DNA from: Tilletiopsis washingtonensis
Lineage: Eukaryota > Basidiomycota > Exobasidiomycetes > Entylomatales
Length of the DNA: 64,000 nt
Assembly: GCF_003144115.1 (NCBI RefSeq)
Contig: NW_020311999.1
Location: forward strand, 953,774 to 1,017,773
Direction of reading: 5' to 3'
Position 1 is the first letter of the stretch, and each line of letters opens with the position of its first letter. Shown piece after piece: positions 57,012 to 64,000 of this stretch. Both the position numbers and the translations under genes were made by a program. The notes under the pieces were generated by a model, which saw only the letters and a list, made by a program, of their open reading frames with translations, did no database searches and was not told where the DNA came from.

Positions 57012-57946
57012 CTAGGGCTCCTTGACTGTCATCTCGCCCTCCTTGAACTGACGGGCCCACTGAGAGAGCGTGTGTGAGCAGAAGGGCGCGCTTAGCCACG
57101 CAGCGGCACTCACCGCCATCGACGGGATCTGCTTCGTCGGCGGGTTGTGGCGCCACTGCCGTGCGGAGTGTCAGCCACGGGCTCCCGAGCTGCTTGCTCG
57201 TGCGGACGGCCAATCACTGCCGTAAGGCCCCGCAGACACGAGTCATTGTCCCCACAGGATCTCGTCTTGGCGGAACGAGAATGCCTCGCGTGCGCTCGCC
57301 CGTGCCCGACCGCATCTCTGGCGCGGATGCCACGTTGCCAGGCACGCGTGCGCCAGCCGCAAGTCTCTGCATACCCATGCTCGGCAGCGCATGAATGACA
57401 GATGGGCTTTGGCAAGTGGCCTGTCCCCCGGCATGCCTGCGCGCACCATCACTAAGAGCAGGCGTGTAGTCCCGCGGCCGGACGCCGATGCGCCGAGTGT
57501 CCTGCTCGCTCTTTCGCACCGCCGATCGCCCACGACACTAATCCTGCCACCCTGCTCCGCCGCACGCATCTGTCTCTCCGCCTGCACTGCTGTATGCTCA
57601 CCTCGCGCTCTGCGCTGTAGTTCCAGATGCCCCACGTCGCCAGGGCGATGCCCACGGCGCACACGGCCGTGTTCGAGGCCCAGTTCGTCGGGCTGTGCGA
57701 GCGCACGTCAGCAGCGCGCCTCGCAAAGCGCGTGGGCTCAGCATGCGCACCGAGTCCACCAGCCGCCTGTGGAGCGCAGAGCGATGAGCGAGGGTTCCGT
57801 GCCGTGCTGCTGCCGGCGCACTCACCAGCTGGCGACCAGACCTCCTTGGGGTATGGGTAGCGGGGACCGGCGCCCTGAGGGAGTCAACAGGGTCAGACGA
57901 GTGCGTTGCAGTCGTGCTGCCTGGCGGCGCGCTGCAGCCGCACCAT
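57012..57946 (-). CDS. Small single-segment membrane protein, 82 aa, likely mitochondrial
   Basis: Exons 57946-57944 (ATG only), 57874-57826, 57766-57751, 57692-57602, 57155-57114, 57059-57012; 82 aa. Seen: MGAGPRYPYPKEVWSPAGGW, then WWTRPTNWASNTAV, one membrane segment (VCAVGIALATWGIWNYSAE), then WRHNPPTKQIPSMA and WARQFKEGEM. The aromatic/Pro start, single segment and RHxxPTKxIPSMxWAxQFKEGEM-like end look like a conserved fungal small mitochondrial protein I cannot name. Frame is kept across all five introns. Intron 4 is 446 nt, large for an 82-aa gene. The first exon must join at ATG|GGC; no other ATG upstream connects in frame. Confidence 0.65.
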
Positions 57947-58191
57947 GGTGATGTGAGATGGGAGAGGTGGTTGTGGAGAGCAGCAGCGCGCAGGCGCATC
58001 GGCGGCCGCTCGAGGCGCGCCGGGCCGCGACGGCGAGATGCGCGCCCGGCGCCGGCTGCTGACTAAGCACCGCGCACAGGCACGCAGGCGTGAGAGCAAC
58101 ACGGCGCAGCGGCACGGCTAGCGTGCCCCTGGCGGGGGTGAGTGTTGTGCGCCGCTGCTCCTGTCGTCCTGCAACCACCTCAACCTTGCCG

Positions 58192-59619
58192 ATGTCGGTC
58201 GAGCGCGACTTCAGCGTCGTCTTTCGCCTGCGCCCGCTGCTGCAGGCGCCGGGCGCTGAGCAGCAAGAGCCGCTCGTCACGGTCGACGAGGGCGCTGCGG
58301 CCGGCGCTGCTGGCACCCATACGGCCGTCGTGAGCCAGGAGCGCAAATCGTGGAAGCACGGCGAGACGGCCGAGCAGCACCGCTTCGCCGCACACCGCGT
58401 CTACGGCTGCGAGGCGCAGACAGACGAGCTCTTCGACGAGCACGTCGCGCCGCTTGTCCCGTTTGCGCTCGACGGTGGCTATGCGACGGTGCTCGCGTAT
58501 GGCCAGACGGCGTCGGGCAAGACGCACACGCTCTCGCACTGCTCTGCCGCCGCTGCGCGCGTGCTCAGCGCAGCGAATGCAGCACGCAGGCCTGGCGGCA
58601 AGGGCTGCCGCATCACCATCTCGTGCATCGAGATCTACGGCAAGACGGTCAATGACCTGCTCGACGCCGCCAACAAGCGCGCCGCCGTCGCCGAGGACAT
58701 GCAGGGGCGCGGCGTGCTGGCGCGCGTGACGGAGCGTGAGGTGACCACCGAGCAGGAGATTCTCACCGCCATGGAGCAGGCGTGGGCATTGCGGCGCACC
58801 AGCGCGACAGCCAAGAACGCGCAGTCGTCGCGCTCGCACGCGCTCATCCGTCTGACGCTTGCGCCCGAGGGCGACGCCAATGCCACGCCCGGCGTGCTGC
58901 AGCTCGTCGACCTCGCCGGCTCGGAGCGCGCCGCGGGCGACTCGGCGAGCCACTCGTCGGAGCGCATGGCCGAGACGGTCGCCATTAACACGAGCCTCAT
59001 GGCGCTCAAGGAGTGCATGCGCGCGCGCTCCGGCGGCGCCGCGTCGGATGCCTCGGCCAAGCACATTCCGTTTCGCAGCACGAAGCTCACGCTGGCGCTC
59101 AAGGAGGCGTTCGACCTCTTCTCGCGCCAACCTGCGACGACGGTGTTCATCGCGACGGCATCGACGGCGGCGGCGGACATCTCGGCCACGCTCAACACCT
59201 TTCGCTATGCCTCTGCGCTGCTGCTCGTGCCGCAGCGCCTCGTCGTGCAGGAGCCCGACCCGCGCGACGTGACGTACTGGTCCAACGCCCGCGTGCTCGA
59301 GTGGCTCGCCAAGTACGGCGGCGCGGCACTCGTGCGGCCCCAAGACGTGGCGCCATACGAGGACGGCCTGGCGCTCTCGCGCGTGCCCGAGGCCGATTTT
59401 ATGGCGCGGCTGCAGCGCGGCAGCGACGGCGCGCTGCAGGGCGAGTCGGCACGCAGGCTGTACCTCAAGTGGTGGCGGATCGTCATTGCCTCGCGCACGC
59501 TGGCGAAAGAGGCACGCGCCGCCGAGTGGAAGCGCACCAAGGCGGCTGCAGCGGCGGCGTCTGAGGCTGCCGACGCCGAGGCGGCGCGCGAGATCCTGGC
59601 CGACGTGCAGTGCGAGTGA
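58192..59619 (+). CDS. Kinesin motor protein with C-terminal SAM-like region
   Basis: Role by family: microtubule motor; the motor looks closest to kinesin-13 (microtubule depolymerases). Single exon, 475 aa. Seen: RDFSVVFRLRPLL start, P-loop GQTASGKT (104-111), IEIYGKTVNDLLD, switch I NAQSSRSH (209-216), switch II DLAGSE (240-245), INTSLMALKECMRA, HIPFRSTKLTLALKEAF. The motor starts almost at residue 1, with no neck ahead. After the motor, residues 361-430 (YWSNARVLEWLAKYG, APYEDGLALSRVPEADFMARL) look like a SAM domain, then a short Ala/Glu helix. No coiled coil, so it may act as a monomer. Short for a kinesin, but all nucleotide motifs are intact. Confidence 0.85.
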   Translation: MSVERDFSVVFRLRPLLQAPGAEQQEPLVTVDEGAAAGAAGTHTAVVSQERKSWKHGETAEQHRFAAHRVYGCEAQTDELFDEHVAPLVPFALDGGYATVLAYGQTASGKTHTLSHCSAAAARVLSAANAARRPGGKGCRITISCIEIYGKTVNDLLDAANKRAAVAEDMQGRGVLARVTEREVTTEQEILTAMEQAWALRRTSATAKNAQSSRSHALIRLTLAPEGDANATPGVLQLVDLAGSERAAGDSASHSSERMAETVAINTSLMALKECMRARSGGAASDASAKHIPFRSTKLTLALKEAFDLFSRQPATTVFIATASTAAADISATLNTFRYASALLLVPQRLVVQEPDPRDVTYWSNARVLEWLAKYGGAALVRPQDVAPYEDGLALSRVPEADFMARLQRGSDGALQGESARRLYLKWWRIVIASRTLAKEARAAEWKRTKAAAAAASEAADAEAAREILADVQCE

Positions 59620-59929
59620 TTGTGGGAGAAGTACTGTATTTATAGCATTTTGGTGCCTGCGCAGACAAGAGGAGGCCTGGACGAGACGTAAGCGCACGAC
59701 ACGCGCGGCCGCAGCACATGCCGGACGGGCAGGAAACGTTGAGGAGAGCACGGGAGGCCTGGGCATGGGAGGGGATGAGGACACCGACGATGTGCGAGCA
59801 CGCGAGACGCCACCTCTTGTCCGCATGCAAGCTCGGATCTGCGGCAGGGTCGCTTGGAGGACGCGATGACTGTGGAGGACAGAGAAGGAGGTGACACGTA
59901 GCATGGCTGTGCGCGGACGTGCCGCTCGC
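59620..59929. other. Convergent intergenic region kinesin / RBM39-like
   Basis: 310 bp between stops; besides the AT-rich element no feature is seen. Confidence 0.35.
59633..59652. terminator. AT-rich 3'-end element after the kinesin gene
   Basis: TACTGTATTTATAGCATTTT, about 14 bp past the stop, in an otherwise GC-rich setting. Resembles a fungal polyadenylation efficiency element (TATTTA). Confidence 0.35.
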
Positions 59930-62317
59930 TCAGCCCTTGATCTTGACCTGCATGATGCTCTCGGACACGCTGCGGGCAGGCGTGAGCAGGCGAATGGCCC
60001 ACGCGGCGCAAACGACTCACAAGTGCGCCACGACGCTGCGCCCGCCAAAGAAGCGTCCGTTGAGGCCGGCGATGGCCTTGGTGGCGCCGTCGACATCTGC
60101 GAAGCGCACCCAGATCTCGCCTGCGCTGTCGCGGTCTACGTAGCACGCATCTACGGGCCCGTACTTGTCCGCACACTCGCCCTTGACTTCGTCGGCCAGC
60201 TCCGTGTCCCAGTCCTTGTCCTCCTCTCTGTAAAGGTGTCAGTGCGTGTCCTTGGCAGCTGCGCGTGCGGTGCTCACTCTTCCGGGTTGAACATGTTCTT
60301 GAGCAGCACGGCCTTGCTGACTGCCTGCGGGATGGAGGAGGGGCGGAATCTGTGCGCAGATGTGAGCGCTTGAAGGACAGAGGGGATGCATCGGACGCAC
60401 TGCTGAGTCGGCATACTGGGCGCGGGCGCGGGCGCAGGCTGCTGCGTGCGGGCAAGCTTCTCCATCAGCGCGGCTCGTCCAGCAGAAGTCAGGCCACCTG
60501 CGAGAGAAGCGTGAGCTGTGGTAATGGAAGAGCAGCACCGCGGCACGCACCGCCACCGCCTTCGTCAAACGACGATGTCGTCTGCGCATTGTGTCCCGAC
60601 ATGGCCTCGAGCATCTGCGAATTGGTGCCCATGGCGCGCGCATTGACGTGCCCGACCTTGATGGCGCTGCCGGCGAGCTCGAAGTTGTCCATGTGCTGGA
60701 TGGCGCGCTCGGCGTCTGCGCCGTTGCGGTACTGCACAAAGGCGAAGCACTTGCTCTTGCCGTCGGCCTCGCGCGGCAGGTCGACATTCTCGATGGTGCC
60801 AAAGGGGTCAAACACGTTGCGCAGGTCAGCGTCTGTGATCTCCGGGTGCAGCTTGCCCACAAAGATGCGCGCATGCGCGTTGTGGTGCGAGCCGCGCGCG
60901 AGCGCCGACGGGCTGATGCCGGCCAGGTGGATCGGGTTGCCGGCCGAGTAGTGCGGCGGCAGCGGGATGTTGGCGAGCACTGACGGATCAATGACGGGCA
61001 CCGACATCGAGCCCGAGTCGCCGGCGTTGGGTCGGATCGGCGCCTGTGCGGTGGACGCGCCCTCGCCGCGGTTGCGCGCGGCCTCGGTCAGCTGCACCAT
61101 GATCGGCAGGCCGAACAGCTTGGTGCCGGACAGGCCCAGCGCGCGGTACACGCATTCCTCGTCGCGCAGCTCGACGTAGCCGATGCTGGAGGGGGAGAGG
61201 GGGGGTGTCAGCACCGTGGCATGTGCGAGTGCGACGCACGGCACTCACCCCTTGCTGCGCCCCGTGATGCGGTCCTGCACGATGCGCACATCCTTGACCG
61301 TGCCCTCGCCCAGGTGCTCCTCGAAGAACTCGCCGAGGTCGCGCTGCCCGAGCTTGTTGGCGAGCTGCGAGCAGAAGATGCTGCGCCGCTCGTAGTCGTC
61401 GGCCTCGGGCGTCTTCATGCGCTGCTCGCGGCGCGGCGGCGGGCGGCGCGGACTCAGCGGGCGCCCGCCACCGCCGCCGCGGTAGTCGTCGCGCGGCCGC
61501 GCGTACGGGTCGCGGTCGTAGTAGCCACGGCCGCCGCTTGGCCCGCGTGCGTGCGGCGGCGGCTCGCGGTCGTAGTAGCCGCCTCGCGGCGGCGGTGGAC
61601 GCTCGTAGCCGCGGCTGCCGTAGCGCTCGCCACGGCCGCCGTCGTCGCGCCGGTCGTAGTCGCGCCGGTCGCGGCGGTCAGACGTGCGGCTGCTGCCGCG
61701 CTCGCTGCGCCGGTCCTCGGAGTGGCGCGACGGCGGGTCGAGGCGCCGCTCGAGGCTGAGACGTGGGCCACTGCGCGAGTCGTCGCGGCGGCGCGGCTCG
61801 CGGTCGCGCGAGTCGCTGCGCAGCGTCGGGCTGCGGCTGCGCGACGTTCGTGCCGGCGGGCTGCGGCTCGCGGTGCGGCCGCGTGGCGCTCCGCTGCGTG
61901 CGCCCTTTGACGCCATCGCACGCCTGGAGACGGTGTCAGTAGGGCGGTCTTCAGCTGCGCGGTGCGGGCCACTCACTTGCGCAACTGCGCCGCCAGCTCC
62001 TCCTCGCGCGCGGCGGCCGACGGGTCGCGCGGGCGCTTGCGCTGGTCGCTCGGGCTGCGCGAGCGGCGCGGCCGCGGCGACGGGCTGCGCGACGGCGGGC
62101 TGCGACTGCGAGGGCTGCTGTCGGCCGTCTGCCGGGCCGCACTGCCGCTGCCGCGCGGCGCCGGGCTCGAGTCGCTGGAGGAGTAGGTGCGAGTGTTGGA
62201 CGTGCGGGCGCGCGGGGCGTCGTCGTGGTCGGGGTACGAGACACGGCCGCGGCCACGCACGCCGTTGCTGGCGGGCGGGCGGTCGGGCAGGCGTGCTTCT
62301 TCGCGGTCGGCGTACAT
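59930..62317 (-). CDS. RBM39/Rsd1-like SR splicing factor (RS domain, RRMs, UHM)
   Basis: Family role: U2AF-related splicing factor acting at 3' splice-site recognition. Exons 62317-61977, 61923-61249, 61185-60551, 60497-60401, 60349-60278, 60227-60021, 59969-59930; 688 aa. Seen: Arg/Ser-rich N-terminus of about 110 residues, then RS/RD/RGG-rich sequence (SRSPSPRPRRSRSPS, YDRDPYARPRDDYRGG); linker RMKTPEADDYERRSIFCSQL starting RRM1; IVQDRITGRSKGIGYVE (RNP1); ARIFVGKLHPEITDADLRNV starting RRM2 with KCFAFVQY; AVLLKNMFNPEE, the linker into the U2AF-homology motif; and the UHM with GECADKYGPV, GEIWVRFADVDGATKAI, LNGRFFGGRSVVAHF. A complete family layout. Confidence 0.92.
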
Positions 62318-63853
62318 GCTGGCGAGGATGGTGGTGGGAGTGAATGAACGCCACGTCGGCGCAGCCGGCGCCAATCTGCGCCGGCACCGCACCGACGCGG
62401 CGCGGCGCACACGACAAGGCAAATGCCGTCTCCGCAGGGAGTCGCGCACGCACGGGAGAGGCCGGTCGCCTTTGGCAGCTTGCCCAAGTGGACTTCAGAG
62501 AGAAGGGATTGTGCTCTGGCTCTGGCCATACGCCTCAAAGCTCTGCATGTTTGGCTGGGTGTAGTAGCCTGACAGAAGCAGGAGAAGGGGCAGACACAGC
62601 CTGGCACTCACCACTCTTGCTGTTCTTGCTGAGCTCCTTGTCTTTGAGGCCAGCACTGTGCCAGATCTGCGGCAGCAGGAGGATCAAGATCTTGTCTGCA
62701 GCTCCTTCAGACTCATCCATGCTCCAGTGTACTGCCAAGATCTCTCAAGGGAGCCAATCAAGGAAGGACAGTACAACAATCCTGCAGAGGGTGCAGGTAA
62801 ACATGTGGTGCTGCACCAGTGTACACGCACCAAAGGCAGATATTAAACTCAGCTCTCAACTCATTCATCATAATGTGAGCCACCACAGACATCTCCTGCT
62901 TCCCCTTGGCCAATATCCTCTTCAACCCCGCTTCACCTCCATCTTTTCAGCTGCATCCCTGCTCCATCACCTCCCACTGCATGGCACACTTGGCCCAATG
63001 CTCCTTGCTAGTCTCTGTGCTGCATCCTCATCACCCTTGCGCCATCTGCCATGAGACCAATGTTGTTCCTCAGTGTCATGTGACCCCCTGTGCATGACTG
63101 CCTATGCGCTGTTGTCAATGTTGTTAGAAATATCATCACTATGCTGTTGCTGTAGCAGGTCCTGCGCAGCATGCTTGATGTGCCTCTGCACATGGCCAAC
63201 TAGCTTGTTGACGCCAGCATGGACTGCTATGCTGATAATGGTGGCAAAGTGAGCAACATGTCAGCTTGTCAGCGCTGTTGTAGACTAGGAGGCTGTCCAA
63301 GGCAGCAAGGTGTGTTTGCTTGCACAAAAATGACCCCAAGCTGATCTTCATTGTGGACAAGACAGAGATCAAGTCAATCAAGCCCCTGCAAGTTGAGCAG
63401 CACGCTCCACTTAATGTCGGAGCGGTCACAGTGATGACAAGCCAAAAGCCGTTGAATGCCGTACATGTAGTGTACAGCGGATGGACAGCACTTGCAGGGT
63501 GCAGCACCAAGCCTGTAAGGTACTGATGCACTGTCTCAAAGAGCTTACTGCCACTGCAGAAGTGCTTGCAGATGACAGGATTGGAGTGCTGCAAGTATTG
63601 CAATGCCTTTGTGAGCTCCTCAACCCAATGGCACTCCTCCAAGTGGGTTGTTGTTTCTCCATAGAGCGTGCCTGCGCAACAGCTGCAGATACAGGACCCC
63701 CTGCTGCAATAGAAACCCTTTGCCAATGTGCTTGCACGAAATTGGTGCAGACGTGCCTCTACTGAAGCAGCATACTGGGTGGCGGGTGGCACCCAGCAAG
63801 CCCAGTTGCTTGTGGAGGCGTGCTGGTTCTTGCTTGTGCTTGGCCCCTGGTTG
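62318..63853. other. GC-poor subtelomere without a confident gene
   Basis: From about 62500 the base composition shifts visibly towards A/T compared with the GC-rich rest of the window (impression, not computed). No codon bias or splice pattern like the genes to the left. Short frames on both strands are rich in Cys, His, Leu. The proximal part (62318-62500) must hold the RBM39-like promoter. Confidence 0.6.
63139..63853 (-). pseudogene. Open, ATG-less Cys/His-rich frame next to the telomere
   Basis: One minus-strand frame is open from the telomere repeats down to a stop at 63139-63141, with no ATG at its 5' end. It reads HLEECHWVEELTKALQYLQH, VICKHFCSGSKLFETVHQYL and LTCCSLCHHYQ. A neighbouring minus-strand frame (63111-63266) gives HVAHFATIISIAVHAGVNKL and ends HSDDISNNIDNSA, so a spliced or frameshifted gene is possible. 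Subtelomeric RecQ-like helicase genes are common in fungi, but I see no helicase motif here. Function unknown. Confidence 0.25.
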
Positions 63854-64000
63854 TTAGGGTTAGGGTTAGGGTTAGGGTTAGGGTTAGGGTTAGGGTTAGG
63901 GTTAGGGTTAGGGTTAGGGTTTAGGGTTAGATGACTTTGGGTTAGGGTTAGGGTTAGGGTTAGGGTTAGGGTTAGGGTTAGGGTTAGGGTTAGGGTTAGG
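63854..64000 (+). repeat. Telomere repeat array (TTAGGG)n
   Basis: Eleven perfect TTAGGG units at 63854-63919, a 22-bp interruption at 63920-63941, then nine full units plus TTAGG at 63942-64000. The G-rich strand runs 5' to 3' towards the window end, as at a right chromosome end. The array begins directly after CCCCTGGTTG. Confidence 0.97.

Noticed and set aside
63320-63765. Plus-strand short frames in the subtelomere (IVDKTEIKSIKPLQ..., ...LQCLCELLNPMALLQ)
   Set aside because: Short, mutually out of frame and antisense to the longer open frame; coding strand cannot be decided.
1-64000. tRNA, rRNA, CRISPR arrays
   Set aside because: No T-loop-like GTTCRANYC context with matching arms, no rRNA core sequence and no spaced direct repeats were noticed by eye; a covariance-model scan would be needed to exclude tRNAs fully.

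Overview
The window is the right end of a chromosome of a GC-rich basidiomycete fungus. A TTAGGG array occupies 63854-64000, G-rich strand running outwards, so position 64000 is at or near the physical end. Genes are packed with introns, about 123 in the models below. Most introns are 45-65 nt, start with GTGAGT or GTGCGT, carry a CTGAC-like branch site and end in CAG or TAG.

Exon models were built by hand. Reading frame is kept across every junction, and family motifs in the translation were used to choose between junctions. The subphylum is uncertain; Ustilaginomycotina or a similar GC-rich yeast lineage fits the intron style, but this is inference.

Layout, left to right. 1-11046 is rich in ribosome-assembly and splicing factors: RPF1 (cut by the window edge), a hypothetical gene, UTP7, RRS1, PRP17 and ESF1. 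11121-24417 holds a mitochondrial-type PP2C phosphatase (PTC6/AUP1-like), a GH47 alpha-mannosidase with 19 exons, a BAP31-like ER protein, a CSC1/OSCA ion channel and GPI2. 24640-39352 holds an ACSF2-like acyl-CoA synthetase, ATG3, phospholipase B, a HIRIP3-like histone chaperone, a membrane M50B-like metalloprotease and a SET methyltransferase. 39397-51047 holds a membrane RING ligase, an MFS transporter, a hypothetical gene, a 75-aa membrane protein, ROT1 and a VanZ-domain protein. 52860-62317 holds the PP1 catalytic subunit, a serine racemase/dehydratase, an 82-aa membrane protein, a kinesin and an RBM39/Rsd1 splicing factor. 62318-63853 is a visibly GC-poorer subtelomere with no confident gene.

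Three things stand out. Strand alternates almost perfectly along 28 genes, so most neighbours share a divergent promoter or a short convergent 3' end. Several genes need extreme micro-exons: a 3-nt internal exon in the mannosidase, a start exon that is only ATG in the 82-aa gene, a 6-nt last exon in PRP17 and a 7-nt exon in the protease gene. The telomere array is split by a short non-repeat block. I found no tRNA, rRNA, CRISPR array or intact transposon.
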